NCBI GenBank assembly: GCA_020747065.1
Contig: JAGMVK010000009.1
Location: 434,001 to 498,000, forward strand
Direction: 5' to 3'
DNA from: Cadophora sp. MPI-SDFR-AT-0126
Lineage: Eukaryota; Ascomycota; Leotiomycetes; Helotiales; Ploettnerulaceae
DNA length: 64,000 bases
The position numbers and the translations under genes were made by a program. Under the pieces are notes generated by a model, which was given only the letters and a program-made list of their open reading frames with translations, was not told the origin of the DNA and made no database searches. Positions 11,256 to 23,846 of the stretch are shown piece after piece. How positions within the stretch are numbered: position 1 is the stretch's first letter; the number at the start of each line of letters is the position of its first letter.

Positions 11256-13131
11256 GTTGAACGATTTGGGGATTGGTCGTCGATGAAAACAAATGAGGAT
11301 CTGTTGACTGATGATGCAGAAGAATACATGACGGGGACTTCGACAGCTTTATAGCACAAGAAAAGTCATGCTGCACCCGCTCCCCAGCTGCAGCTATCAG
11401 TTCATCAGATTGGGGACTCCTCATCCCATCCCCATGGGCCTACTTTTCGGACCGACTCTTCTTCTGCGGAGGAAACTCTGACCCCCGTGCCCCAGCACAA
11501 AAAGTAGGAGAAAGACATGTTCTCCATAGAACTCCCACATAATTGTGGAGGTGTATCTCAAAAAACATCTTCTCCCTTGTTGTGGTACGGTACTGGGCTA
11601 GCATGTGCGGCGCGTTAAAGTGGACCCGGCGTTACTCTTCGGGTGAATTTTCTAAAGTCTAAAAGTACACCCTTCTCGCCAATTTTCCTCCATGGGGAAT
11701 GGGGCCGAAAATGGTGGGATAGTGGAGTAAGTCTAACATGACTCCAGACCTCATTCTTTACTTCGCTTGTCGTAGCGAAAGTTCCGCTGCCCGTGATACG
11801 TCGAGGAGGACTTCAGAAGCGGGTTAATAAGCTCTGTGCTAGAATGTGGCCCAGCTGCAATAGAGCCGCTTCCGGGGATACTGGAGTCTTGGTACCAACT
11901 GAAGCTTTTCTTTTCGGTATCCTATCAAAGAGACACCGAGATGTGGCTGGCGAACTATTACTCCTTCCTGCGATCATTCAACAATTCTATGTAAAACAGT
12001 AAAGTTTACCCAAAGGTCGGGTTCTCAGCAGGAACCTTACAACACTTCTTGAGAAGTACCTGAACGTCCCTATCAGCACAGAACAGAAAGATCTGAAGAT
12101 ACACTCCTAATAAATTCTGTGAATCTACGATATGAAAGATTGCGCTTCCCCTAGGATTCAACACCAGCGCCAAAAGAAATCAGCCTTGGTGCCCCTGTCG
12201 ATTTGCCATGTGTTGCCCCTGTAAACACATCCGATCACTTGCCCACGCGCCATACACCTGCGGCTCAGACTCACACCACAAACAAGGCAATTGACCTCTC
12301 ACAGATGCCATGAACTTACACCTGCAGCTCAGGCTAACGCCACAAACAACAAAATCGCATGCCTCCCGCCCTCCATCTTAAAGAATGTACGTCTCGCTTA
12401 TCGCTGTTGTCATTCCGAAGTCCGCTAGCGCCTCCCCACGGCTCTCACCCCCTCAACCCACATGGCACATAGCACATGGCAGCTGACATCTTCCCAGCAC
12501 CGTGGCGCATTATTACCTTAAGACTTCCGTAGAAGATTCCTTCTAGAAGCCCCGTACCGTGCTTCTTTTCCCTACATCCATTAGGAAGGTGTCAGCGGAG
12601 GGCCAATCTACCTCCGCGATCCCATACGACACTTAATCATCATTGGACGACTCGCTCGCCTCTGCAGGTCCGGGAGAGGAGAAGACGAGAGAAGATTGAG
12701 GAGGGATACGAAAACATGGTATTGGAAATTTGCTGACTGACTCGTGGAATATGCGGTGTCGAGTGTCGACTGTGGAGTTATGGAGTATGGAGACTCCGCA
12801 GGAGATGGGATGAGGGGAAGAGATCTGCCAAGATTCTCGCTTCTCGGAATGCCCGTCAACAACAACCGATACGGTGTTGACAGGCATGTCAAGCAGGATG
12901 ATAGAATATCCGTCTCCAGTAAGAAAGAAGAGGAGAGGAGGAGAAGAGGGGGGAGAAGAGGAGAAATGATGGGGTTCTGGGGTCATTGCATAGATGATCG
13001 TCGGTCCTTAAGATGTCTATATAAGGATACTCAATTCCCAGGTTCAGGATTTTTCACCACCCATCACTTCACTTCTCTTCATTTGAATTCTCAAGCCATC
13101 AGCTGTCTCGATCACGATCATCACAGCAAAG
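11256..13131. promoter_or_regulatory. Divergent promoter of hexose transporter and GH32 genes with CreA-type sites
   Basis: This 1.9-kb gap separates two divergent start codons. Motifs fitting the CreA/Mig1 consensus SYGGRG occur at 11382-11387, 11466-11471 and 11490-11495, within 115 bp near the transporter, and at 12595-12600, 12612-12617 and 12794-12799 on the GH32 side. The motif is short, so some hits are expected by chance. Open frames inside (for example 12744-13559) overlap the GH32 exon in another frame and look spurious. Confidence 0.5.
13018..13025 (+). promoter_or_regulatory. TATA box of the GH32 gene
   Basis: TATATAAG about 107 bp before the ATG at 13132. The position is right for a fungal core promoter with a short leader, as expected for a strongly induced secreted enzyme. 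Confidence 0.6.
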
Positions 13132-15286
13132 ATGAAGCACTCCACCCTCTCCGACCCTCTCTCCAAGGCCCTCCACTGCCTCTCCCTCTCCCTCTTCCTC
13201 TTCTCAAACCCATCCCTCGGCTCCGTTGTCCCCCGCACAGGATCCGATCCCTACTCCTGCCACAGCAACCACTTCCCCGGTCCCCTCAACCCCAGCTTCG
13301 AAGAACCCAATCTCAAATCATGGACCGTGGTTTCGGGAACCGCATTCGGCCCTCTGTCCTCGAGTTCAGAGACCACCTACTGGGGCGGCCCCTTCCAAAA
13401 AATCGGCACCAACTTCCTCTGGGGCATAACGCAAGCCGGCGAGTCCGCCGTCGGAGTCCTCCACTCCAGCACCTTCAAGGCCAGCAACGTTATGTCGTTC
13501 CTCATCGGCGGGGGCTACGACCCAGCCAACCTCTACGTCGGTTTGCAGCGCGTGTCTGACTCCAAACTGCTGTTAAGCCAAACTGCTACGCAAGACGAGG
13601 CCATGATCCGCATTGTGTGGGACACGCGGGCATGGGCCGGACAGCAGGTGCGCGTGGTGGTGGTGGATAATAGCACGGCGGGGAGCTGGGGCCATATCAA
13701 TTTGGATGATGTGAGGACGGGGTGTGATGCCCTGGGTGATAGTGGATTGCACTTTAATGTTTTGGGGCAGGCGAATCAAGTCGAGCAGAAGACGAGTGGG
13801 CTTAGTGCTGAGGCGCTGTATGCGCTTGATCCTATCAGGCCGCAGTTTCATTATACGCCGTATCAGGGCTGGATTAATGATCCTGCTGGGTTGGCGCAGT
13901 GGAAGGGGAGACATCAGCTGTTCAGTCGTAAGTCGAGGACCTCATTCTCTCTCAACAACATGAAAATATACTAACTGATCTGATATAGAATTCAACCCCG
14001 ACGAACCCCTCTGGGGCCCAATGCACTGGTCTCACGTCGACAGTCCCGACGCCGTTCACTGGCGCGAACTCCCCGTAGCACTCTACCCACCACCCACCAG
14101 CAACCCCAACGACAACAGCGGCCGCTTCACCGGCTCAGCCGTCGTCGACAATTCGACCGGCGCCCTGCACCTCATCTTCACAGACTTCACAAACATCGAC
14201 GTGCACCCGGGCGCCGTAGCAGAGACCGTCGCCTCAGCCAGCAGCACCGACGGCAAGACCTTCACCTACTCCCCGAAGAATCCACTGATAGCAGGACCAC
14301 CGTCCGGATCGTCAAATGCGTTTCGTGACCCGAAGGTCTTCTGGGATCCTACTGACTCTACCTGGAAGATGGCCATCGGGTCAGGCGAAGGCTCAAAAGG
14401 CCGAGTCCAGCTGTTCGTCGCGAAAGACACCTCTCTCCTCACGTGGGAGTATGTCGGCGTCGTAGCAGAAGGCGATGGCAGCACCGGCAACATCTGGGAA
14501 TGTCCGAACCTGTTTCCCCTCGACGATAAATGGGTTCTCTTCTACGGCGGCAATTCTCTCGGGTACTACGAGGTCGGTTCGTACAATGGGACGAAATTCG
14601 TCTCTGAGAAGATCGGGCTGCTGGACGCTGGGCCTGATAGTTATGCCATGCAGTGGTATGTTGATGACGCTGGCCGGAATCTGGCGATTACCTGGATGGG
14701 CAATTGGCCGACGAGTAAATGGCCGAGTCGTGTTGATGGGTGGGCGGGTGCTCAGTCTATCACGAGGGAGCTGTTTATCAGAGAGGATGGCGGGTTGGGC
14801 AGTAAAGCGATTGCTGAGGTTGCGAGCTTGGCTTCCGGGCCTGTCCAGAATCTGGGAAAGAAGGACGTCCACGGGACGATCAAGGTGGGAACCACAAACA
14901 CGGCACGTCTGCAGTTGGAAGTCGACTTGAAAGCTTCCAACGCGCCAGCTTTCACGACCTTCTTGTACCAATCGAAAGCGGAATCTGTGGTACTGAAGTA
15001 CACCTTTGGAACCAGCACGTTGAGTCTGGATACCACCAATGCCGGGTATGGACAAGCTGGCACATGGAGCGCCGTCATCGCCCCTCCCAAGAATGGCGTT
15101 TTGACTCTCGATATCTTGATCGATCGGTCGAGTGTGGAGATCTTTGCTGGAGATGGAACGGCTATGACTGCGACTGTTTTCCCTCGCTATCAAGAGTCCA
15201 AAGATATCAAGATTGAGGCTGTTGGTGGGAAGGCAGCTTTCAACAGCATCAAGTTGACTCCATTCGGATCCACTTGGAAGGCATAG
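13132..15286 (+). CDS. Secreted GH32 fructan/sucrose hydrolase (levanase/inulinase/invertase type) with an N-terminal module
   Basis: Two exons, 13132-13927 and 13989-15286, give 697 residues. A hydrophobic signal peptide covers about residues 1-30. Residues about 45-200 form an extra module (WTVVSGTAFGP ... WGHINLDDVRTG) before the GH32 propeller; it has the look of a jelly-roll carbohydrate-binding domain as on some levanases, which is inference. GH32 residues are visible: WINDPAG with nucleophile Asp250, FRDP with Asp379 and WECP with acid/base Glu436. The C-terminal beta-sandwich ends in VEIFAGDGTAMTATVFP. The enzyme hydrolyses terminal or internal fructosyl bonds outside the cell. It lies divergent to a hexose transporter. 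Exo-, endo- or levan specificity cannot be told by eye. Confidence 0.95.
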
Positions 15287-15962
15287 CAGGGGTCTAGCTG
15301 CTCTCAAAGCTGCGACATTATGGGGAAGGGAAAACAGCAAGTACAAAAGCAATTTCAAATATGTAAATAGATTCGTTTCGTACATAAGACAAAAAGAAAG
15401 TCCTGAGAATATGATTTATGAAAGAGCTGCCTTAGACACTCACGAGCGGAGGTGCTTGCAAAATATGAATAATAACAACCTAAGGGATCTCAACATCATA
15501 GAAAGAAAGAACACAAGTCTTGCCCTAAAGAGCAGAGAAAGGACAACGCCGTTGACAACTTCGACTTCGAAACTATTTCTGAAAGCATGCTCACTTGAGC
15601 GAAATCCTGTCATTCGGCCAGAATCACTTCGATGATCTCCTCCGCCTCCGCGACTTCGACGAGGTACTGCAGTTCATGTTATTGGCCTTTCCTTTACTTA
15701 TACCCTGCCTTTATTGTTTCCTGCATCTCTGTCTGTTTGTTTGTTGCTTGTTGCACACACATACATGATATCAAACGTACTCAACCAAGAGCCTTGCCTG
15801 TCTGCCTACCTACACGAGACGAAAGCCCCAAATCATCGAATCCTCCCTGAAAACCAATCCAGTCAAGTCCATTCAACCCGAGCACTTCAAATGTTGAATG
15901 TCTATGCGATTTCTTCGTCTTCACTTCTCACCCAAGCTTGCCTCAGCAGACAACTCATCCAC
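15287..15962. other. Intergenic between convergent genes
   Basis: About 680 bp between the 3' ends of the GH32 gene and the phosphatidylserine decarboxylase gene. I see no coding exon; it should contain both 3' UTRs. Confidence 0.5.
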
Positions 15963-18900
15963 CTAGCCAGCCATGCTAGCGACATTCGCCTTGCCACCAC
16001 TCCCCTTTCCGTCCTGCACAATGCTACCCTCGATTCTCCGCTTAGCCTCAGCCTTCTCACTCTCCGTGATATCCTCGTCCTTCTTGCGCATATCGGGAGT
16101 ATGCTGTCCTTGGCTTGGATGATGACCGATGGACATCCCGACACGGAGCTACGTTTTGTTAGTTTATTTGTGCATCTCTCCAATTCCACATCTACTGCAA
16201 AAGTTCTGAGGATACGGTGGAAAAAGAGACAGAACTCACCAAAGTCTCCAGCGCACTCTTACTATTATCGACCAAGTCATCATCAAATCGCATGGCGTTC
16301 TCCTCAAACAGCACAAGAATCGTACTGCCACCAAATTTGAAGTATCCCAACTCTTCTGCACGCTTAACATTCTCGCCCTCTTTCCGCGTGATGACAGTAC
16401 TGCCAACCATCATGGCGCCAACACAGATGACCATGACTCTGCCATGAGCGACCGAGTCGATCGGGATTACTATGCGGACATTCTCACCATAAACGTCAAG
16501 AGCAGAGCGGATAGCCATGGGGTTGACTGTATAGTATTCTCCTTCGATAGTTATTGGCTTGCCCATGACACCGTCGACGGGGATATGGAAGCGATGGTAA
16601 TCCTGCGGAGCGAGACGGAAAATACCTAAAGCGCCATTCTTGTAGCGTGCAGCATCTTGGGGATAGGCGTTGCCGAGGAGGCGCTCGATGGAGAATTCGC
16701 GACCCTTAACCCAGATCTTGGTGGCTTCTTCCATGCGGTTGAAGACTACGGAGCGGCAGTCGGCCGGGGAGACGATGATAAGTGGGTTATCTGGGGCGGA
16801 GCAGGGTCGAGCATCGGGTTTGAGTTGGCGGTAGAAGAACTCGTTGAAATTCTTGAACTTTTCGATAGGAAGCAAGACTTCCGACATGTCCAATTGATGG
16901 AAATTGATAAATCCTTGGATTTCACTGGCTGATGCTGGGTCATCGTACTTGACTCCTTGCTTGATAGACAAGCCTTTGAGAAGCTTTCGAACTGCAGATC
17001 TGTTAGCAATGGACACACTGGGCCTGGCATCAAACATGTAATAAGTAACTGAGAAGATTCCGGCAAACGTACTTCTCTTCTTCTCCATATCCTTAGATTT
17101 CAATCCCTTATATAGTAGTCTGATACCCAATCTGACATAGACACTCATCCGCTCCTCGTTGATTTGACCAGTGATACGATCTTGCACGAGGATATTGGCA
17201 GAGTTGGCACCGAGCTTGTAGCCACCATAGGAGATCTTAGTGATGACCTTGGAATACCACTTTCTCTGGGCCTGACTAGCAGTGACGAATCCAGCCATGA
17301 CAATATTATTAACTTGACGCCAATCCTGACTAGCACATGTAGCAATGTGTGTGATAATATCAGCATCAGAACGCTTGTTCAATCGAGGTTGGTGACAGAT
17401 GGGACATTCTCTGATTTCAACAACATGTTCTTCGCCCTTGTCGTTCAGATCGTCTCGGTCAAGATACTCCCCTTCCTCGCCAGGAGTAGCAAGCTCTTCC
17501 ACGCTCTGTGCTTCAACACTGAGTTGAGACGGGTTGGTATTGTTTTCGTAATTGGATGGAGTAGAAGATCCAGTTCCAGACACGGACGAGGAAGCGGGTG
17601 TCTGACCTGATGTTCCTCCGAGCTGTGGAGGGAGGTGGCTCTTCATCCTATCTCCTATTGACTGCTGTGGCTTGGATCTCTGTTCCAATTGGTCTTCTAG
17701 ACAAATGACAGCTTCATCGAAACTCATCTCTGCATTCGCTTCTGCATCGCTTGTTGCCGCATGAGGGAAGCGTTTGAAAAATCCATCAATAGTAGATTCC
17801 TTCAGGGTCGAACCCAGCGTATCAAGCATAGTAGTAAGCTCAACCTTGCTGATACAGCCGCTCTCATCCGAATCATACTGTCTCAACATAGCTCTCCAGA
17901 ACTGTTGACGAAGTGCGGGGTAGGGTACATATTTGGCCTTGATGAACAGCTGTGGACTGTGCTTCTCCTCCCATTTCTCTGCGTTCTTCAACTTCAAGGG
18001 AAGAGTAAAGGAGTGCAAATCGGGATCTCCATTTCCGTCAAATCCATCATCATTGTCGACAGCATTTGGCACTGGCACGTTATCACCAGGTTGAAGACCT
18101 GCGGGGTTGCTTGTTGGAGCTAGGCCAGGTGTTGGTGTAGACGTTCCAGAATTGGTGCTGCTGTACGACACATTCTGAGCTGAAGTTCTCGTTGGCAGTG
18201 TGGGTCGACTCAATCCTTTCAAGCTTTGCGATGATGCTGAGCGGGATAATGGGAGCTTGAAGCGCGATCTGTTAGGCTGGACTGGGAAAGCACTTGGGTC
18301 CGGAGGTTCCTTGAGAGAGTACAGACCAGTCTCTGGATTGGCATCTGGTGCAGTGGCGGTAATGTCCTTCAATGGGAGAACGCTAGCTGCAATAAAGTCG
18401 TTTCCGGAGAGCTTATCCCGATCAATGACAGTGAAAGATAGCGAGTATGTCTGTTCGTGCTTTAGTACCTGGAAGATCATCTTCTCGTTGAAAACTGGGT
18501 TTAGATTGTGCCGGATGACCCGTGTTCTGTACGTCTTCTTGCCCAACGAAGCCACAACAAACGGATCCATATCGAACGAAGTTCTGGTCATGTTGCGTTC
18601 GGGAGGTAGGTCGGTAATCTTTCCAATTTCCAAGAAGACAATGCCAACCACTTCACTCCCACCAGTAAATTCGTAAGCGTTCAATTGCTTCTTCTTTCTC
18701 AAGCCTTTCAATCTCAGCTTTCGGCGTCTCTTCTCTGCATTCTCCGGCTTTGTAGGATCGTCGGTCTCGTCACTTGGCTCGTCATCGTCATCGAAATCAA
18801 GATCCTCATCCGCCTCTGTAGCACCCATAGGTAGTCTCCCAGGCGTATCCGGAAGATCCACCACCCCAGCCAACGTACGGAATTTCTCCAGAACCTGTGC

Positions 18901-19640
18901 GGGCGTCGCAGACACGTTGCTCGAGTCGTACAGCGTAAATTGCAGCTGAACATCTCCCGAAACATTACTGCCTTTCTTCCCACCAGGACGTTTACTACAA
19001 AGCGTAAACCATTGTGGCTCAATCTCGATTTTGTCGCCCGTGAATATGTCCTCTAGAGCCAGGTCGAATTCTCCCAGGTAGTCTTTCCCAAAGCGGTCTT
19101 TATCCCAACACACGCAGTCGAGAAGGAGGGCGTTGACGTTGTTGACTGGCATCTGCACCGTGACGTTCCATTCTGGGTTGAGGGTCTTGGGAACGGATTG
19201 TGTTGCGTTCTTCGAATCGCCAAGTGTCAAGACTAGGTACTGTGATGTTTTAGTATTCGAAGTACTGCTGGATTGCTAGGGAGCTTCGAATACTCACTGG
19301 GTCAGAAGTACCATTCTTGTCTTTTGCTGCAAGATTCCTGGCCTGTTGTATCCACCTGTCAGCATCTCACTCACATGCCGAGCCCAAGATCGATCTGCCA
19401 TCTGCCACTTCATCTTCTCTGCACCTCACTGCTCTTCCCAGTACTGCTTCTCGAAGTTTCGCATACCTTGAGAACCACCACCTTCAACATCAATCCATTG
19501 ACCTTCGCACCCTCCGGACCTGTATCCGAGCTACTGTTTGTCTTCCTCATACTGGTACCAGGATTGGGACTCGAGCTGCGGGAGTTGTTTGTGCTGTTGG
19601 TGTAGGATTTGAGACGGTTGGGGAGCGAGATGCGGACCAT
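15963..19640 (-). CDS. psd2: Phosphatidylserine decarboxylase, PSD2 type (C2-C2-EF-hand-PSD)
   Basis: Five exons: 19467-19640, 19298-19342, 17073-19239, 16240-16991 and 15963-16148, giving 1107 residues. The second exon is only 45 bp. Two C2 domains are read at about residues 50-190 and 265-380 (DMDPFVVASLGKKTYRTRVI), then an EF-hand (DSDESGCISKVEL) near 520-545, then the PSD catalytic domain. The autocleavage site that forms the pyruvoyl group is GGST (about residue 1010). The intron at 16992-17072 is 81 bp and free of stops, so it could be missed; removing it restores EKKRIRKLLKGLSIKQG. The last intron must be spliced to reach the C-terminal RVGMSIGHHPSQGQ segment. The enzyme makes phosphatidylethanolamine in the Golgi/endosome system (family knowledge). 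Confidence 0.95.
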
Positions 19641-21263
19641 GTTGAAGGGAAAGTTGGCCCAAGGACCGTCAAGGTGTTAAGTAGCTGGCAATGCTACTGT
19701 ACTGTTGGCAGGTGCAAGTATCAAGCTGGAAACTTGGCGGGCAGGTTCCAGGTTCGATCTGCCGCGGCCCGCGACCACCAGTTCAGCTTGGTGGTTGAGT
19801 GCTTTTGGTTGGCTCGCTGACTGGTGGTTGAAACGTCAGGCTCGAGCAATCAATCAATGGTAAGGTGAGGAGGGGTGGTGCTGAACGAAAGTGAACAGGG
19901 ACAGGAACAAAACCACGAGCTTTGAGAATACCGCAGTTGCAATGCAGTGCAGTGTAGTACTGCTCTGCTGTACAGATTTTATATGCAGCTGCAGATGCTC
20001 CAATTTATTGTATTGGTGACGATGAGCCCAGGGATGCTGCTCCTGATGCTCGAAGGACCGCTTGGCTGGCTTGTGCGCGTCTGGTTGTGGGCAGTGCGGG
20101 GTTTATTTTGAGAATCATCCTAGAAAAGCAATCAGACATTATGTAGGGAGAGAGGGGGGAGGTATGTGAATAAAATTAACGCGTCTCCAAGAAACATGGC
20201 GAATCTAGTTCCTTCCACTCGAATTATTCACGTCAATAGACTTCAAGACATGTCTTTTCATTTTATGTATGTTCTAGATCATCTCTCTCAAGCTTATCAA
20301 AACATACAGCTACTGCTGCGCTGGCAACATGCATATCTTCGGATAATTATATTGTTATTACACCGCAGCACATCACTGCCTGAAAAGCTTCTCTCAGCTC
20401 TCCAAGCCCTTCTCTACGCCTGCCAAGTCGTGATCCTCCAGCGGCTGTTCCCATCATTGGGGAGTCGGCTCGACCAGGCCGATTGATGTGGAGGGGTAGG
20501 TTGGCGTCCCGGCAAGCACGGAGCTTGGTGCTTGGGACAAGACTTTAGACTTCAGTCTCAATCTGATTATTTCATTGATGAGATTTAGACGACGGGAGAG
20601 AACTTAATAGTCCTTCTCAAGTGTATCACGTATTTGCACTCTTGTAGCTTTCTTTCTGGTTGTGTTTGATACTGTTGCAAGATGGTTGCAGAACCAAGTC
20701 GGAAGTCTCCTTTTAGGTAAGATTATCGAAGGATTCTTGACATACAACACAACACGCCTCGACGCACACAACGAATGACGTTGTGAGATAGTGTGAGAAC
20801 CAGTCGCTAAGGCCCTCACTCACAGAATGCTTTGCTATCACAGACACGGATCTCTTAAGGTGAGGCATTTAGTTTCTTTGAAGTATGAACGGAGCGGAGC
20901 GCTGCATGCTTCTCTGAACATCAAAATTGTTGGTACTGCGAGGAGAGGTTGTTATTTGACACTGAAGAATCCTGTTCAAGAGAGGACGTGGTGTGAGATG
21001 TTTGAAAGGGATGCAAGGTCTCATAGGATAGATGTTTGTTTGTTGATCTGATTATATTTCTTCTATCGATCTATTGGTATCATGAAGCGTATATCTTCTC
21101 TCCCAATCACTAACAACTCCTTAACATATTCCCTTTTCATAACCATGTAGCAACTCAAGCAAACGCCAAAGACAATGCCGTCTCCCAAACCATCACAACA
21201 CCCGTTAACAAAAACAACCCAGAAGGAAACATACAATCTCCTCTCATCCATCCATCCATCCAT
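19641..21263. other. Intergenic, no gene seen
   Basis: 1.6 kb upstream of the psd2 start and downstream of the HAD phosphatase. Open frames are short and unsupported. A tetranucleotide run (ATCC) is present at 21246-21261 near the phosphatase stop codon. Confidence 0.45.
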
Positions 21264-22411
21264 CTACGCAGCAACACCCTCCGCAATCCCCGCCCCCTGC
21301 GGCTTAAACTCCGAGAACGCCTCGGGCCACAAAAACATCTTCTCCTCCTTACTCGGCGTCTGCGCAACCAGCAGCGGCACCGCGCGCTGACTACTAACCC
21401 TCCTCCACATATTCGCCCTGGGATTGAACCTCTTCGGCACCCCCCTACCCTTCGTAGCCCTCTCATCCTCGTCCCTCAACTTCTCAATCTCCCTCTTGAT
21501 ATCCGCAAAGGTGTCGAAGCCGAGGTACGGGATCTTGTTCTCGACGCAGTACTCCTCGAGGCGCAGGCCGCGGCGTGCGAATAGGACGTCAGCTTCGCGC
21601 GCGGCGGGAAGGTCCGAGACGCCGTCGCCGATGAAGACGATGAGGGGGATGGTGCCGTCGTCGGCTTCGAGGTTGGCTTGTTGGCGGGCTTCGGTGATGG
21701 AGAGAGCTTTATCGTGACCGAGCTCAGTATCGTGTCTCCAAATGGGTTTCCAGCTCTCCCCGCTCTCGCTGATCTCCGCCTCGTTCGCTACAATATCAAT
21801 ATGGCGCGCCTGTTCCTCGCCTAGGAATTCGTCGAGGACGCGGCGGAGGATAGGCTTGAGACCAGCTGAGATCACGTTGAAGGGAATGGAGTTGGCGATG
21901 CAGTAGTCGTGGAAGGTGCGGAAGTCGGGGTCGATGGAAAGGGTTTCGCGCATCACGCTGAAGCCATCGTCGAAGGGGACGTTGAGAGATCCCCACATCT
22001 CTTCGGAGACTTCACGGAAAGAGCGTTCGCCAGATTTTATTTGTTCATCGAGGAGTGTGCGGTGGGTTGGGCCGCAGCCGTGGGCGTCGAAGAGAATGTG
22101 GCCAGTGTCTTCCATGAAGATTGTGCCGTCGAAGTCTAGACTTGACTATCAGATGGTTGAATCGAGGATTTGACAGGTCATGAGAGTCAAAGTCCAGCGT
22201 AACACAGGATTGGATATTGATGGAGATGGTGAGGGCAGAATATGGGTTTGACCCCGGGTGATCTACAGATCAACACGAACGTACCTGAGAAACAGATGAT
22301 CTTCCGCTTGGTATTCGCCATATCCTTATTCTGATTTGAGAGCAGAGTCGGTCTGGGAACTGCGAGGTCCTTGGTTTGAGGGACCGCTGGAGGAGTGATA
22401 GCAGCAGGCAT
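21264..22411 (-). CDS. HAD-superfamily phosphatase (phosphoserine-phosphatase-like)
   Basis: Two exons, 22285-22411 and 21264-22135, give 332 residues. The intron splits motif I: joined, it reads ICFSDFDGTIFMEDTGH, with the nucleophile in DFDGT. Motif IV is visible as FIGDGVSDLPAA. The cap is the small C1 type between them, and a C-terminal tail of about 70 residues follows. It resembles the yeast YNL010W sugar-alcohol phosphatase group and related phosphoserine-phosphatase-like proteins; that similarity is from memory and the substrate is not proven. The expected location is cytosolic because no targeting signal is seen, although residues 1-30 are Pro/Thr-rich. Confidence 0.9.
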
Positions 22412-23846
22412 ATTGATTGATGTTTTCAGTATTTTCTCGCTTGGTGGCAAAAACAAAAGTTCAGTATAAGTTGGCTTCAGGTACGAGGTGAGGAGTGGAT
22501 AAGACAAGTGGACTAAGACCGCTTGCCAAAACAAAGATGAGATTTTGTGAAGTGTTCAAACACGATGGTAAATAGAATGGATCGTGGATTGAGTTGAGGG
22601 GGAGAAAGACTTCTTATCCTTCTCCCGCCCTTTACCCACTTACATATTGGCTTGATACCTTTCGGCATTGAAAACGTGCGCAGCCGGAGGCAAGCGACAG
22701 GGGCATTGCCATCGATGAATCTTCTCACGATGATAACGGTCAAGTAGCACGAAAACGTCCTCTTGCTAGAGCCCCAGCTAGTCTACCTGCATGTGCAGAA
22801 ACACGGAGGCGAGCCTGGCCACTTTGGCTTGGGATCGGAATTGCTCCAGCGCCATCGAGAACAGCAGCTTTGCCTGTCGATCTGACACAATTCTAAGCAC
22901 TGATCAAAAATGGGTATTCCGAGCGCATGCTAGTGTTCTTGTTGGTCGAAATGTCTGTTGAACAGAGACACTATGACTGCATTTGTGCCTAGAGTATTGA
23001 CTAGACATGTGCTTCTCGCTTGTAGTGGGGCAGATGGAAAAGTTTCGTGAGGTGTGGAGGGGCAGTGCAACGATAAGGAACCAGGGGAAAGGAGGCTCGA
23101 GGAGGAATATCGTGAAAGACCATCGCTTTGGAAATGGCATGACAGAGCGGTAAAAGCTTGATGTAGAATAGATTGGCTATGCGGAATGTAATGCAGTGAA
23201 AGAGGCTTAAAGCAGACATAGGAATGGGCTTGTAATGATGTCACTTGCCAAGCATCATGTACAACTCCACTATTTCCCCGTAAGCAGTGTCCAGTCCCAT
23301 CAAATCCTTTTGCGGGATGCAAGCACGGGTAATGCAATTGAAGTTGAAGCCCACGAGAGTCGTGGTGATAGCACTAGCTCCCGAGTCAGGGCGCTTCTGT
23401 CTCAACATCGAATCAAGGGGTCATTGGTAGCAGCGCGTCAGTTTGTCGGTGTGGACAACACTCCCCATGCTCTCCGCATGCAGCTTTCGTGGGGGGCGTC
23501 AGCAGAGGCGTCACAATGCATCTGAAATCTGTTATCTTTTGCCCACTGACCCTCTGGTAACGATAATGCAGATGGCTCAATTCTCAGGGTCTTCTGAGGA
23601 TGGGGTGGAAACTGGTCGGTGGTTTTGGTGATGTCAGTGTGCATGTTGAGGCTTTTTTCCTGTCCGGAGCTTTTGCTCAATTCGAGTACGATGTCGGTCG
23701 GCCGCTTAAATGTGGACATGAGACATTTAGACATCGTGATTGGATGAATGGATTGCTTTCGATTTTTCCCAATTTTGAATAACCTAAAGCAATGTCATGT
23801 AAAGCCCACCGTTTCCTGTACGCCACATTGTTCTATCGTTTGGGTA
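22412..23846. other. Intergenic, no gene seen
   Basis: 1.4 kb between the phosphatase start and the epsilon-COP stop. Minus-strand frames at 22930-23337 and 23438-23734 (135 and 98 codons) show no domain or splice continuation, so I do not call them genes. Confidence 0.45.

Noticed and set aside
22930..23337. 135-codon minus-strand frame
   Set aside because: No recognisable domain, no intron chain, and overlapping alternative frames of similar length.
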